The notes: generated by a model not told the origin, from the sequence alone. DNA of 64,000 nt from Caballeronia zhejiangensis (GCF_000698575.1 NZ_JFHD01000014.1:1-64000), one strand, 5' to 3'. Counted from the first letter of the stretch, positions 28,453 through 41,290 are shown. A program made the numbers and translations.

Positions 28453-30699
28453 TCAGACGTCCAGCGGATCGACTTCCACGTTCCAGCGCAGCACGCCCTT
28501 GAGGGAGCGCAGCACCGGCTGCCACGCGCGCAGCGACGCCTGCAGCGCGGCCCGCGACGCGCTTTCGAGCAGCAGTTGCGCACGGTGGACATTGAACACT
28601 TTCACGATGGTGAGCGGAACCGCGTCGTAGACCGTCACGCGCTCAGCGCCGGGCAGAGGTCCGAACGCCGCCGCCGCTTCTTCGAGGAATTTCAGCGCCG
28701 CATCGAGCGTGCGGCCTTCGGCGCGCAGCATCGCCTGATAGACGAACGGCGGCAGACGCGCGTCGCGGCGTTCGGCGAGCGTCGAATTGGCGAAACCCAC
28801 GTAGTCTTGTCGCGAAAGCGCCTGATACAGCGCGTGACGCGGATAGCGCGTCTGAATCATCACTTCGCCGGGCAAGCCCGCGCGTCCGGCGCGCCCGCTC
28901 ACCTGCGTCAGTTGCGCGAAGAGCCGCTCGCTCGCGCGAAAGTCGTGGGAGAAGAGCGCGGTGTCCGCGTTCAGCACGCCGACGAGCGTCACGCGCCGGA
29001 AATCATGGCCCTTCGCGATCATCTGCGTGCCAACGAGAATGTCGACTTCGCCCGCGTGGACATCGGAGAAAAGCGCCTGCGCGCTGCCTTTGCGGCGCGT
29101 GCTGTCGGCGTCGATGCGCAGCACGCGAGCACCCGGCACCACGCTCGCGAGCGTTTCCTCGACGCGCTGCGTGCCGCGGCCCATCGGCGCGATATCGATG
29201 TTGCCGCATTCCGGACACGACTTCGGAATGCGCGATTCCCAGCCGCAGTGATGACAACGCAGCGCGCGCTCAGGCTTATGCAGCACGGCATACGCGCTGC
29301 AACGCGGACAACCGGCGACCCAGCCGCAGGCTTCGCAGGACAGGATCGGCGCATAGCCGCGCCGGTTCAGGAATACGAGGCTTTGCTCGCCGCGCTCGAC
29401 GCGTGTCTTCAGCGCCGCGATCAGCGGCCCCGCGAGCCCCTCGACCGAGGCGCGGCCTCGCCGTCTTTCCTCTTCCAGATCGATGAGCCGGACGCTCGGC
29501 AGCACCGCTTCGGCGACGGCGCGGCGCGTGAGCGTGAGTCGCGTGTAGCGGCCCTGCTCGGCCTGCCACCAGGTTTCGAGCGATGGCGTCGCCGATCCGA
29601 GCACGACGGGAATATCCAGTTGCTTCGCGCGATAGATGGCGAGATCGCGCGCGGAGTAGCGCAAGCCTTCCTGTTGCTTGTACGCGGGATCGTGTTCCTC
29701 ATCGACGACGATGATCGCGAGCTTCGGCATCGACGCGAGAATCGCGAGGCGCGTGCCGAGCACGATGCGCGCGCTGCCCGTATGCGCCGCGAGCCAGTTG
29801 CGCGCGCGTTCGCCTTCGGCGAGTCCGCTGTGCATCGTGACGATCGAGCCGTCCGCGAGCGCCGCGAAACGCGCGCGAAACGCCGCTTCGAACTGCGGCG
29901 TCAGATTGATTTCGGGAACGAGGACGAGCGCCTGCGCGTCAGGCCGGTCGGCGAGCAACGCGGCGAGCGCGTGCAGATACACCTCGGTCTTGCCACTGCC
30001 CGTCACGCCGTGCAGCAGGAACGGGGCGAACCCTTGCGCGCCGGAAATTGCATCGACGGCTTCGCGTTGTTCATCGGTCAGCAAGGGCAGCGGCACCGCG
30101 CCGGTCGGCAGCATGGGCGCGCTCGCGTCGGGTTCGGCGATCTGCGCTGTCACCGCTTCGATCCATCCGCGCGCGATCCAGTCGTCGAAGGTCGCGCCCG
30201 CTTTCGGATGCAACGCACGCGCGTCGGACAACGTCAGCGACGGCTGTTCCGCGAGCGCATCGGCGAGACGCCGGAGGGCGCTGGCGCGGGCGGGCAAAGC
30301 ATCGGGGAGTTGCGCGCGCCCTTCGGGGAGAATCCGAAAGCGCGGCTCGACGGCAAAAAGGCGATCCCAGCGCGAGGCGTCGCGCAACGCCTGCGGAAGC
30401 GCCGGCAGCGCGACTTCGCCCAGCCCGCGCTGATAGTAATCGGCGGCGAAGCTGACAAGCGCGATCCACTTTTCCGACAGCGGCGCGCAGCCTTCGCAAA
30501 TCGAAGTGATGTCGCGCAGTTTGGCAGCGGGCACGTCGCTTGAATGGGCGATTTCGCAGATCAACCCGACGACTTCGCGTCGCCCGAACGGCACCTGCAC
30601 CAGCATGCCGACGGCAGGCGCGGCCGGCAGCGCATAGCGGTAGTCGAACAGCACGGGCATGGGCTGATCGACGGCGACGCGGACGAATAGATCAGTCAC
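28453..30699 (-). CDS. priA: Primosomal replication restart helicase PriA
   Basis: A 748-residue 3'-5' DNA helicase that reloads the replisome at stalled forks. An N-terminal DNA-binding domain (VAVDQPMPVLFDYRYALP, VGMLVQVPFGRREVVGLI) is followed by the helicase core with Walker A LLHGVTGSGKTEVYLHAL and DEEH (VVDEEHDPAYKQQEGLRYSARD). The cysteine-rich zinc region CEACGWVAGCPRCSAY...CHHCG...CPECG has the paired CxxC motifs expected. The region near LVGTQMIAKGHDF is motif V. Full length and intact. A DnaA-box-like cluster lies in its upstream region. Confidence 0.96.
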   Translation of the reverse strand: MTDLFVRVAVDQPMPVLFDYRYALPAAPAVGMLVQVPFGRREVVGLICEIAHSSDVPAAKLRDITSICEGCAPLSEKWIALVSFAADYYQRGLGEVALPALPQALRDASRWDRLFAVEPRFRILPEGRAQLPDALPARASALRRLADALAEQPSLTLSDARALHPKAGATFDDWIARGWIEAVTAQIAEPDASAPMLPTGAVPLPLLTDEQREAVDAISGAQGFAPFLLHGVTGSGKTEVYLHALAALLADRPDAQALVLVPEINLTPQFEAAFRARFAALADGSIVTMHSGLAEGERARNWLAAHTGSARIVLGTRLAILASMPKLAIIVVDEEHDPAYKQQEGLRYSARDLAIYRAKQLDIPVVLGSATPSLETWWQAEQGRYTRLTLTRRAVAEAVLPSVRLIDLEEERRRGRASVEGLAGPLIAALKTRVERGEQSLVFLNRRGYAPILSCEACGWVAGCPRCSAYAVLHKPERALRCHHCGWESRIPKSCPECGNIDIAPMGRGTQRVEETLASVVPGARVLRIDADSTRRKGSAQALFSDVHAGEVDILVGTQMIAKGHDFRRVTLVGVLNADTALFSHDFRASERLFAQLTQVSGRAGRAGLPGEVMIQTRYPRHALYQALSRQDYVGFANSTLAERRDARLPPFVYQAMLRAEGRTLDAALKFLEEAAAAFGPLPGAERVTVYDAVPLTIVKVFNVHRAQLLLESASRAALQASLRAWQPVLRSLKGVLRWNVEVDPLDV

Positions 30700-31160
30700 C
30701 GCGCGGGACCCCGCGCAAGACGGTTCGACAGAACCAAGCGCCCGAGGCGGGAGAAGTTAAAGTGAAACATCAGAATCGTCTGTAAACCGCCGATTATTTT
30801 TGGATTTCCGATGCTTTCCACAGCCCTGTGGATAACTTTGTTGAGAAGTGCGTCCGTGATCGCCGCAAACAATGTCACGAATCCCTTATGTGCGCTAACC
30901 CACATTTCGGGCGAAGCCGTCGAAATGCGTTAAGAATCATTGGCTTGAAGCACATATAGCGACATCTTATTGGTTGCTGTAAGCCATACGTCTGATGGCG
31001 CGCCGCAGCGAACAAATTGTGCATAAGTTCAGTCTTGACATCGGGGAGCGCCGCCTGAGGCGGGCGATCCGGACAGAACCCTCCAGTTCCTGATCACTTG
31101 CCCCGAATCACCGATATTGCACTGCAGCACGCGTCCGCAACGCAGGCTTTCGTACGCCGT
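30700..31160. other. AT-richer intergenic region with DnaA-box-like sites, upstream of priA
   Basis: 460 bases without a gene, downstream of hemE and upstream of priA, clearly richer in A+T than its surroundings. It contains TGTGGATAA (30827-30835) and TGTGCATAA (31018-31026), both matching the DnaA box TTATNCACA on the minus strand. A near-match at 30814-30822 forms with the first box a perfect inverted repeat TCCACAG-CC-CTGTGGA (30817-30832). The stretch CGATTATTTTTGG is AT-rich. It could be a DnaA-regulated priA promoter or a minor origin element. A small hairpin CCGCC-TGA-GGCGG lies near 31050 without a T-run. Confidence 0.55.
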
Positions 31161-32258
31161 TTACCGGGCGGCTTGGTCGGCGCGCATGGCGCGGCTATGT
31201 CGATGAACCTCGTCGACCAGCTCCGCGACATTTTCCGGCGGCGTGAACTGCGAGATGCCGTGGCCCAGGTTGAAGACGTGGCCCGGAAAATTGCCGAAGC
31301 TTTCGAGCACGGCGCGCGCTTCGGTGCGGATCGACGCGGGCGGCGCGAACAACACGCTCGGATCGATGTTCCCCTGCAGCGCTACACGCGAGCCGACCTT
31401 TTCGCGCGCCCGGCCGAGATTCATGGTCCAGTCGAGACCGACCGCATCGACGCCCGTCGCCGCGATTTCCTCGATCCAGAGTCCGCCGCCCTTCGTGAAC
31501 GTGATGACCGGGACGCGCGCGCCATCGTGCTCGCGCTTCAGGCCGGCAACCACCTTCGCGATGTATTCGAGCGAGAAGCGCTGATACGCGCCATCCGCGA
31601 GTGCGCCGCCCCATGTATCGAAGATCATCACGGCCTGCGCGCCCGCTTCGATCTGCGCGTTCAGGTAAGCGGTGACGGCTTGCGCGTTGACCTCGAGAAT
31701 GCGATGCATCAGGTCCGGCCGCGAATACGCCATCGACTTGACCGTGCGATGGTCGTCCGAGCCACCGCCTTCGACCATGTAGCACGCGAGCGTCCACGGA
31801 CTACCGGAGAAGCCGATCAGCGGGACCTTCTGGCGGCCTTGCGCGTCGGTGAGCGCGCGGCGAATCTGGCTTACGGCGTCGGTGACGTAGGAAAGCGTCG
31901 CGCCGATGTCCGGCACGGCAAGGCGCTTCACATCGTCTTCGGTACGCACCGTGCGCTCGAAACGCGGCCCCTCGCCCTGCACGAAGTTCAGACCGAGCCC
32001 CATTGCGTCGGGGACGGTCAGGATGTCCGAGAAGAGAATCGCGGCGTCGAGCGGAAAGCGTTCGAGCGGCTGAAGCGTGACTTCGGTCGCGTAATCCGGA
32101 TTCTTCGCGAGACCGAGAAAACTGCCCGCCCGAGCACGCGTCGCGTTGTATTCCGGCAGATAGCGCCCTGCCTGGCGCATCAGCCAGATCGGCGTGTAGT
32201 CGGTCGGCTGGCGCAAGAGCGCGCGCAGGAAGGTGTCGTTCAGAAGAGTGTGTGCCAC
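31161..32258 (-). CDS. hemE: Uroporphyrinogen decarboxylase
   Basis: Converts uroporphyrinogen III to coproporphyrinogen III in heme synthesis. The 365-residue product has the family signatures: [28 protein letters not shown] near the N-terminus (Arg and Asp of the active site) and [31 protein letters not shown] and [11 protein letters not shown] later. Length and ends are typical. Divergent from the pheC-like gene; stands in the usual Burkholderia neighbourhood with priA. Confidence 0.97.
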   Translation of the reverse strand: MAHTLLNDTFLRALLRQPTDYTPIWLMRQAGRYLPEYNATRARAGSFLGLAKNPDYATEVTLQPLERFPLDAAILFSDILTVPDAMGLGLNFVQGEGPRFERTVRTEDDVKRLAVPDIGATLSYVTDAVSQIRRALTDAQGRQKVPLIGFSGSPWTLACYMVEGGGSDDHRTVKSMAYSRPDLMHRILEVNAQAVTAYLNAQIEAGAQAVMIFDTWGGALADGAYQRFSLEYIAKVVAGLKREHDGARVPVITFTKGGGLWIEEIAATGVDAVGLDWTMNLGRAREKVGSRVALQGNIDPSVLFAPPASIRTEARAVLESFGNFPGHVFNLGHGISQFTPPENVAELVDEVHRHSRAMRADQAAR

Positions 32259-32440
32259 GTCGCTCGATGCTCAAGGCAGAGAATCGTCCATTCTACCGGA
32301 GCGGTCGAACGTTTACGCCGGCTGAGCCCGGCAATTCGGAACGGCTCATGCCGCGCGGCCTATGTCGTTTGGCCGGATTTCGGGCAAGCGAAGCCCTCGT
32401 TATGATCAGTGTGCTTACACAACTAGAACCAGGAGAATCG

Positions 32441-33286
32441 ATGCAACGCACGTCCGTCAGTCTCGCAGCCGCTGCCTTCGCGGTGTCGCTCTCGCTTTTG
32501 AACGCCGCGCACGCGCAGACGATTCAGGCCGGCACCGTCGCCGGAGCAAAGTCCGCCGCGCCCGCGCCTTCGTCGGTTGCCGCGCCCTCTCGCCTCGACG
32601 ACATCCTCGCACGCCACACGCTGCGCGTCTGCACGACCGGCGATTACAAACCGTACTCGTTCCTGCGTCCGGACGGGCAGTTCGAGGGCATCGACATCGA
32701 TCTCGCGGAAAGTCTCGCGAAGTCGCTCGGCGCGAAGGCCGAGTATGTGAAGACGTCGTGGTCGAATCTGATGAACGACTTCATCGCGAAATGCGATATC
32801 GCCGTGGGCGGCGTCTCGACGACGCTCGAACGGCAGAAGCGCGCGTTTTTCACCGCGCCGTACATGGAAGACGGCAAGACGCCGATCGTGCGTTGCGACG
32901 ATGTCGAGAAGTATCAGACCGTCGCGCAGATCGATCAGCCGAACGTGCGGACGATCGTGAATCCGGGCGGTACGAACGAACGCTTCGCGAAGCAGTTCTT
33001 TGCGCACTCGCAACTGATCGAGTATCCGGACAACGTGACCATCTTCAAGCAGATTCTCGACGGCAAGGCCGACGTCATGGTCACGGACGCATCCGAAACG
33101 CTGCTTCAGCAGAAGCTCAATCCGGGGCTGTGCTCGGTGCATCCGGACAAGCCGTTCCAGTTTGGCGAAAAGGCGTATCTGCTGCCGCGCGGCGACGTGC
33201 CGTTCCAGCAGTATGTCGATCAGTGGCTGCATCTCGCCCGTTCGTCGGGCGAGTTCCAGGCTGTCTATGACAAGTGGCTGAAGTAG
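32441..33286 (+). CDS. pheC: Periplasmic cyclohexadienyl dehydratase (PheC-like), SBP fold
   Basis: A 281-residue exported protein from ATG (AGGAGA upstream) with signal peptide ending NAAHA-Q at residue 25. The fold is that of a family 3 solute-binding protein, but the sequence matches Pseudomonas PheC motif by motif: LRVCTTGDYKPYSFLRPDG, VKTSWSNLMNDF, IVNPGGTNERFA, YPDNVTIFKQILDGKADVMVTDA and FGEKAYLLPRGD. PheC converts prephenate and arogenate to phenylpyruvate and phenylalanine in the periplasm. The glutamate in MVTDASE is in the place of the proposed catalytic acid. No transporter genes are adjacent, which also favours an enzyme over a binding protein. Alternative: amino-acid binding protein. 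Confidence 0.75.
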   Translation: MQRTSVSLAAAAFAVSLSLLNAAHAQTIQAGTVAGAKSAAPAPSSVAAPSRLDDILARHTLRVCTTGDYKPYSFLRPDGQFEGIDIDLAESLAKSLGAKAEYVKTSWSNLMNDFIAKCDIAVGGVSTTLERQKRAFFTAPYMEDGKTPIVRCDDVEKYQTVAQIDQPNVRTIVNPGGTNERFAKQFFAHSQLIEYPDNVTIFKQILDGKADVMVTDASETLLQQKLNPGLCSVHPDKPFQFGEKAYLLPRGDVPFQQYVDQWLHLARSSGEFQAVYDKWLK

Positions 33287-33289
33287 CGG

Positions 33290-34237
33290 TCAGCGCGCGG
33301 CGCGCAAGAGTTCGCCGGTGCGCTCGCCGATCTTGCGCAGCCAGCCGAGCGCCGCGTCGGACTGTGAATGCATGCGGCCGAATCCGTGCGTCATGTCGCG
33401 CGCGTCGATCAGCTCGACACGGCCGCCGTTCGCTTGTAGGAAGCGTTCGAGTTCGACGGCGTCGTCATAGAGCGGATCGTACGCCGCCGCGACGACGATC
33501 GCGGGCGCCGGCGTGCGCTCGAACGGCTCGGAGAGCGGAAAGGCGCGCACATCGTGCGCCTGCGGTGTTTCACCCGAAAGGAACTGGATCCAGTACCACT
33601 TCATCTCATCGTTCGTGAGACCGGGACCGTTCGCATTGGCGATGCAACTCGGGCTCTCGAACTGACGACGCATGACCGGGTAAAGCAGCAGTTGCAAGCC
33701 GACGATGCCCGCGACGCGCTCGTTCGCGCCGCGTGCCGCAACAACCGCCAGATGCGCGCCCGCGCTGTCGCCGCCGACAGCCAGCCGGTCGGTCGCGAAG
33801 CCGAGCCGCGACCGGTGCTCCGCGAGCCAGAGCAGCGCGTCGAGCGCGTCTTCGCACGGCGCGGGAAACGGATGCTCGGGCGCGAGCCGGTAGTCGACGC
33901 TCGCCACCGCGCATTGCGAGTCGCGCGAGAGCCGTGCGACGAGGCCATCGTGCGTGTCGATATCGCCGACGACCCAGCCGCCGCCGTGAAAGTACACGAT
34001 CAGCGGCAGCGGGCCGCGGGCCTCTTTCGGCTTGTAGATGCGGGCGGCGAGCGTGCGGCCTTCGAGATCGAGCTGAATATTTTCCGCCGTTACGGCATCG
34101 TCGCGCTCTCCGGCGTAAGCTCGAGCGACCTTGCTGAAGCGCTCCCGGATCGCCAGCGCGTCCGCGTCGGGCGGCAAAGCCGGAAAAGCGTCCTCGACGG
34201 CGCGGTAATAGCGAAGCAGGGCTGCATCAATGCTCAT
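33290..34237 (-). CDS. Alpha/beta hydrolase, hormone-sensitive-lipase family esterase
   Basis: A 315-residue carboxylesterase. The oxyanion-hole HGGG is at residues 84-87 (VYFHGGGWVVGD). The nucleophile elbow is GDSAG at 156-160 with Ser158. DPLYDDA and MTHGF near the C-terminus hold the Asp and His of the triad. These identify the bacterial HSL (family IV, Aes/LipH-like) group, which cleaves short-chain esters or lactones. The start at 34237 has GGAG six bases upstream; the frame extends further but without protein-like sequence. Its stop abuts the convergent pheC-like gene. Confidence 0.9.
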   Translation of the reverse strand: MSIDAALLRYYRAVEDAFPALPPDADALAIRERFSKVARAYAGERDDAVTAENIQLDLEGRTLAARIYKPKEARGPLPLIVYFHGGGWVVGDIDTHDGLVARLSRDSQCAVASVDYRLAPEHPFPAPCEDALDALLWLAEHRSRLGFATDRLAVGGDSAGAHLAVVAARGANERVAGIVGLQLLLYPVMRRQFESPSCIANANGPGLTNDEMKWYWIQFLSGETPQAHDVRAFPLSEPFERTPAPAIVVAAAYDPLYDDAVELERFLQANGGRVELIDARDMTHGFGRMHSQSDAALGWLRKIGERTGELLRAAR

Positions 34238-34529
34238 GCGTATCTCCATAGGTTTTTGTGTCGTTATGCGCGCGCGGCCTACTTTGCGCATCGATTTCAT
34301 GCGTTCGGGCGTTCGATTTCCGCGAAAAAAATAGAATAATCGCACGAGTTCGAAAATCTGCAATCGCGCGTCAAGTCATCCCGAACGGATTAATCGTCCG
34401 AATAACAGACAATATATCGGTCGAAATCTGGACAATCGCGCTCGAAAATTTCCTCCGAGCCTTATCGGGCGCGGGTTACAACCTGAAACACTTTGTTACG
34501 GCGACTCGGATTCAATTCGCCCACAATCT

Positions 34530-34546
34530 GTTGAAACGGTTTCAAC
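34530..34546. promoter_or_regulatory. Operator-like palindrome
   Basis: GTTGAAAC-G-GTTTCAAC is an 8-base perfect inverted repeat about a single base. Its left arm includes TTGAAA, which could be the -35 of a promoter with TATTGC 17 bases further on. Arms of this kind are bound by dimeric HTH repressors such as the LacI family; the regulator is unknown. Confidence 0.4.
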
Positions 34547-34565
34547 ACGGATGTATTGCGTCGCG

Positions 34566-34740
34566 TCGTGCGAGAACAACGCGATCCGATGGCAGGCTGT
34601 GGCCGAAGCACTCACATTTGGGGCATCGGTGTTGGGATCGTTATTCGAATGCAAGGCATTCGACACATCCCACGTTTGGTCTCCTCGCGCTAACCCCGTA
34701 GCGTGTGGTTTTTAGCGGGCTCCAGGCCCGCTTTTTTTTC
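34566..34740 (+). ncRNA. Candidate small regulatory RNA
   Basis: No protein gene precedes the strong plus-strand terminator at 34714-34739, so a transcript of its own is likely. The 5' limit is a guess from the promoter-like elements near 34531-34559. The RNA would fold as a long hairpin whose core is TCGAATGC-AAG-GCATTCGA (34645-34663), enclosed by TGGGA/TCCCA, a second stem CGCTA/TAGCG (34688-34703) and the terminator stem with an eight-T tail. The single-stranded segment GGTCTCCTCG between them contains a CTCCT motif, often used by Hfq-dependent sRNAs to pair with ribosome binding sites. No known family recognised. Confidence 0.4.
34714..34739 (+). terminator. Strong intrinsic terminator
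   Basis: AGCGGGC-TCCAG-GCCCGCT forms a 7-bp stem with a five-base loop, directly followed by seven further T residues. A classical rho-independent terminator on the plus strand with no annotated gene upstream on that strand. Confidence 0.85.
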
Positions 34741-34800
34741 GCCCGGACAAACGTTTGCGTTTTGGGATTTCAACACCCGAACGTTTCGTCCAATGACAGA

Positions 34801-34831
34801 AGGGAGCGCCGCAGCGCTCCCTTTGTCTTTT
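34801..34831. terminator. Intrinsic terminator, likely for the acyl-CoA synthetase gene
   Basis: AGGGAGCGC-CGCA-GCGCTCCCT forms a perfect stem with TTTGTCTTTT on the plus side and a short T-rich tail on the minus side. It lies 23 bases beyond the stop of the minus-strand acyl-CoA synthetase and may end both strands. Confidence 0.7.
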
Positions 34832-34853
34832 CACCGCGAAGCGGCGCCGAAGT

Positions 34854-36584
34854 TCAGGCCGTTTTGGCCTCGGCGATCTTCAGTTCGTCGATCATGCGAG
34901 CGCGCATCACGAATTTCTGCGCCTTTCCGGTGACGGTCATCGGCAGTTCGTCGACGAAGCGGATGTAGCGCGGAATCTTGTAGTGCGCGATCTGTCCTTG
35001 GCAAAACTCGCGAATTTCCTCCTCGCTCGCCTGCTCGCCGGGACGCACGACGATCCACGCGCATACTTCCTCGCCGTATTTCTGATCGGGCACGCCGAAG
35101 ACCTGCACCGACTGCACCTTCGGATGACGGAACAGGAATTCCTCGATTTCGCGCGGATAGACGTTCTCGCCGCCCCGAATCAGCATGTCCTTCAGGCGGC
35201 CGACGATGTTGCAGTAACCTTCCGCGTCGATGGTCGCGAGGTCGCCGGTGTGCATCCATCCGTCGACGATCGCCTCGCGCGTCTTGGCGTCGTCGCCCCA
35301 GTAGCCTTTCATCACCGAATAGCCGCGCGTGCACAGCTCGCCGGTTTCGCCGACCGGCACGATATTGCCCAGCGGATCGACGATCTTCACTTCCAGATGC
35401 GGCTGAATGCGTCCGACGGTCGTGGTGCGCTTGTCGAGCGGATCGGTCGTCGAGCTCTGGAAGGACACGGGGCTTGTCTCAGTCATGCCGTACGCGATCG
35501 TGATCTCGCTGAGATGCATCTTCGACACGACGCGCTTCATCGTCTCGATCGGACACGGCGAACCCGCCATGATGCCCGTGCGCAGCCGGCTCAGATCGTA
35601 CTTCCCGAAGTCCGGGTGGTCCAGTTCGGCGATGAACATCGTCGGCACGCCATGCAGCGCCGTGCATTTTTCCTCGTGCACGGCAGCGAGCGTCGCGGCG
35701 GGGTCGAAGGCTTCGCCGGGAAACACCATCGTGCAGCCCGTCGATACGCACGCGAGCACGGCCAGGACCATGCCGAAGCAGTGATACAGCGGCACCGGAA
35801 TGCACAGCGAATCCTGCTCGGTCAGGCGCATCGCCATTGCGATATAGCGCGCGTTGTTGACGATGTTCCGATGTGTGAGCGTCGCGCCCTTCGGATTGCC
35901 GGTCGTGCCGCTCGTGAACTGGATGTTGATCGGGTCGTCCGGCTTCAGCTTCGCCTCGACTGCGTCGAGCGGCGTCGCGTCGAGCCGTTCGCGACCGGTA
36001 CGCATCACGTCCTCGAAATTGAGCATGCCGGGCGTCTTGCTCTCGCCCATGCGGATCACGGCGCGCAATTCCGGCAGATTCGCGGCGTGAAGCGCGTTCG
36101 GCTCGGCATGCGCGAGTTCGGGCGCGAGCGTCTGCAGCATCTCCAGATATTTCGATGACTTGAACTGCTCGGCCGCGATGATCGCCTTGCAGCCGACCTT
36201 GTTCAGCGCATATTCGAGCTCGGCCAGCCGGTACGCCGGATTGATGTTGACGAGCGTGGCGCCCATGCGCGCGGTGGCGAACTGCGTGAGCAGCCATTCG
36301 ATGCGGTTGGGCGACCAGATGCCGACGCGATCACCCGCCTCGATGCCGAGCGCGAGCAGTCCGCTCGCGAGCACGTCGATCTGATTTGCGAACTCGCGCC
36401 ACGTCCAGCGGATGTTCTGCTCGCGGAACACGACGGCCGGGCGATCGGGGAATCTCCCAGCGGTTTCGAGAAGGAAGCGCGCAACGGTCGCGTCGCTCAA
36501 TGGGATGTCGGTCGCGCCGCGAACATAGGAAATGCCGTCGCGCGGTTCGATCTGCGCGCCGGCGTGGGTCGGTTCAGTTGTCAT
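34854..36584 (-). CDS. Acyl-CoA synthetase (AMP-binding, ACSF2/FadD-like)
   Basis: A 576-residue adenylate-forming enzyme that activates a fatty or carboxylic acid to its CoA thioester. The P-loop motif is [16 protein letters not shown]. The central [14 protein letters not shown] (A5) and the hinge region [35 protein letters not shown] (A7-A8) are intact, and a C-terminal lysine in TVTGKAQKF (A10) completes the active site. It is closest in style to medium-chain acyl-CoA synthetases; chain-length preference is not readable. Single gene, with terminators on both sides. Confidence 0.92.
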   Translation of the reverse strand: MTTEPTHAGAQIEPRDGISYVRGATDIPLSDATVARFLLETAGRFPDRPAVVFREQNIRWTWREFANQIDVLASGLLALGIEAGDRVGIWSPNRIEWLLTQFATARMGATLVNINPAYRLAELEYALNKVGCKAIIAAEQFKSSKYLEMLQTLAPELAHAEPNALHAANLPELRAVIRMGESKTPGMLNFEDVMRTGRERLDATPLDAVEAKLKPDDPINIQFTSGTTGNPKGATLTHRNIVNNARYIAMAMRLTEQDSLCIPVPLYHCFGMVLAVLACVSTGCTMVFPGEAFDPAATLAAVHEEKCTALHGVPTMFIAELDHPDFGKYDLSRLRTGIMAGSPCPIETMKRVVSKMHLSEITIAYGMTETSPVSFQSSTTDPLDKRTTTVGRIQPHLEVKIVDPLGNIVPVGETGELCTRGYSVMKGYWGDDAKTREAIVDGWMHTGDLATIDAEGYCNIVGRLKDMLIRGGENVYPREIEEFLFRHPKVQSVQVFGVPDQKYGEEVCAWIVVRPGEQASEEEIREFCQGQIAHYKIPRYIRFVDELPMTVTGKAQKFVMRARMIDELKIAEAKTA

Positions 36585-36795
36585 CGATGGTCTCCGCCAA
36601 TGTGAATCGCCGCCCGGTGAAGGCTAATTGGAGGCCATTGTGCATCGCGAGGACGGGCGCGGGCATTGAGTGTTTCCCGCAATGCCGCTTTCGTGCAATC
36701 GGCGAAAGATGCGCTGAATCAATCGCTTACGTGAATCGGAGTGAGCGCCACATAACCGTTATGCAGATTTGCGTGCGCGATTTGCCGATTAGGAG

Positions 36796-36826
36796 CATAA
36801 AAAAAGCAGCCCGAAGGCTGCTTTCT
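36796..36826 (-). terminator. Terminator of the atp operon
   Basis: AGCAGCC-CGAA-GGCTGCT forms a stable stem. On the minus strand it is followed by TTTTTTTATG. It lies 40 bases after the atpC stop and ends the ATP synthase operon. Confidence 0.85.
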
Positions 36827-36863
36827 TGACCTGCTGATCGCTGCTGCTCGATGCGTCGTGCGC

Positions 36864-37289
36864 TTAGTGCTTTGCGTGCGCCTTGCGCAGACGTTGGATC
36901 GCCGCGAGTTGAGCCGTCGCGTAAGCGAGTTCCGCTTGCGCGGTCGCGTACTCGAGCTCCGAGGTGTTGTTTTGAATCGCTTCCTCGGCGCGCTTCTTCG
37001 CCTGCTCTGCCTTCGCTTCGTCGAGATCCGCGCCGCGGATGGCTGTATCGGCGAGCACGGTCACGATGCCCGGCTGGATTTCGAGAATCCCGCCGGCAAC
37101 GAACACGAACTCTTCCGTACCGTCTTCCGCCTCGATACGCACCGCACCGGGACGAATGCGCGTGATGAGCGGCGTATGACCCGGCAGAATGCCGAGTTCA
37201 CCCGCTTCGCCCGGCAGCGCGACGAACTTCGCCTGGCCCGAGAAGATCTGCTCTTCCGCGCTGACGACGTCTACCTTGATGGTTGCCAT
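36864..37289 (-). CDS. atpC: ATP synthase F1 epsilon subunit
   Basis: Rotor-stalk subunit that couples F1 to the c-ring and can inhibit hydrolysis. The 141-residue product starts [48 protein letters not shown], the typical N-terminal beta-sandwich, followed by the two-helix C-terminal region rich in A/E/K. Last gene of atpIBEFHAGDC, 77 bp after atpD, followed by the operon terminator. Confidence 0.97.
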   Translation of the reverse strand: MATIKVDVVSAEEQIFSGQAKFVALPGEAGELGILPGHTPLITRIRPGAVRIEAEDGTEEFVFVAGGILEIQPGIVTVLADTAIRGADLDEAKAEQAKKRAEEAIQNNTSELEYATAQAELAYATAQLAAIQRLRKAHAKH

Positions 37290-37366
37290 GTATGTCGACT
37301 CCTGTCGTCGGTGTCATGAGTGGACGCCCGCGCTGCGCGGACGTCCGCCTGAAAAACACCCGACTC

Positions 37367-38788
<1,422 letters not shown>

Positions 38789-38799
38789 TCACGCGGCCG

Positions 38800-39684
38800 T
38801 CAGACCGCTGCGGCGCCGCCGACGATTTCCGACAATTCTTTCGTAATCGCGGCCTGGCGGCTCTTGTTGTAGACGAGCTGCAGTTCGTTGATCACGGTCT
38901 TCGCGTTGTCCGACGCGGCCTTCATCGCGACCATGCGCGCGGATTGCTCCGACGCCATGTTTTCCGCGACCGCCTGATAGACGAGCGCTTCGACGTAGCG
39001 CACGAGAAGCTCGTCCACCACGGTTTGCGCGTCCGGCTCGTAGATGTAGTCCCACGAGGTCTTCGGCGTGACGCCGCCTTCGTCCTTCGCGTCCAGGTCG
39101 TCCACCGACAACGGCAGCAGTTGCTCGATCACCGCTTCCTGCTTCATCGTGTTGATGAAGCGCGTGTACGCGAGGTACACCGCGTTGATCTTGCCTTCCG
39201 AATACAGGTCGAGCTGCACCTTGATCGCGCCGATCAGCTTTTCCAGATGCGGCGTGTCGCCCAGTTGCGTGACTTGCGACACGACCTTCGCCTTCAGGCG
39301 ATTCAGGAAGCCGAGTCCCTTGCCGCCGATCGCCGAAGCTTCGATCTGGACACCGCTTTGATCGAGTTCCTTGATCTTGTTCAGCGACGCACGCAGGATG
39401 TTCGTGTTCATGCCGCCGCACAGACCCTTGTCGGTCGTGACGAGGATCAGGCCGGCCGTCTTTGCGCCCTTGTTCTCGACCATGAACGGATGGCGATACT
39501 CGGGGTTCGCACGGCTCATGTGCGATGCGATCGAACGGACCTTGTCGGCATACGGACGGGCGGAACGCATGCGCTCCTGGGCGCGGCGCATCTTCGATGC
39601 GGCGACCATTTCCATCGCTTTCGTGATCTTGCGCGTGTTCTGCACGCTCTTGATCTTGCCGCGAATTTCCTTCATTCCAGCCAT
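38800..39684 (-). CDS. atpG: ATP synthase F1 gamma subunit
   Basis: Central shaft of the rotary enzyme. The 294-residue product begins [36 protein letters not shown] and ends with the matching coiled-coil helix [36 protein letters not shown], the two signature helices of gamma. [15 protein letters not shown] is the conserved middle segment. Between atpA and atpD as usual. Confidence 0.98.
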   Translation of the reverse strand: MAGMKEIRGKIKSVQNTRKITKAMEMVAASKMRRAQERMRSARPYADKVRSIASHMSRANPEYRHPFMVENKGAKTAGLILVTTDKGLCGGMNTNILRASLNKIKELDQSGVQIEASAIGGKGLGFLNRLKAKVVSQVTQLGDTPHLEKLIGAIKVQLDLYSEGKINAVYLAYTRFINTMKQEAVIEQLLPLSVDDLDAKDEGGVTPKTSWDYIYEPDAQTVVDELLVRYVEALVYQAVAENMASEQSARMVAMKAASDNAKTVINELQLVYNKSRQAAITKELSEIVGGAAAV

Positions 39685-39748
39685 TGCTTACTCCTTGATC
39701 GAAGCCGCGCGACGTCCGGTGACATCGCGCGTTGCTCCTCTATCCCGA

Positions 39749-41290
<1,542 letters not shown>

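Larger units (their letters stand above)
34238..34853. other. 615-base gene-poor region
   Basis: No convincing conventional protein gene here. The left part (34300-34450) is AT-rich and probably holds the promoter of the esterase gene. The right part has a 17-base operator-like palindrome, a series of hairpins and two tandem plus-strand terminators, listed separately, which together suggest a small plus-strand transcript. A 34-codon frame at 34589-34693 (MAGCGRSTHIWGIGVG...) lacks a ribosome site and I do not call it. Confidence 0.55.

Noticed and set aside
30700..31160. Main replication origin (oriC) at the DnaA-box cluster
   Set aside because: Only two perfect boxes and no gene-strand switch here; dnaA and dnaN are not in the window. 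Kept only as a DnaA-site finding.
34258..34701. 147-codon plus-strand frame in the gene-poor region
   Set aside because: No ribosome site, composition without domain features, and it overlaps the hairpin series and terminator that better fit an RNA.
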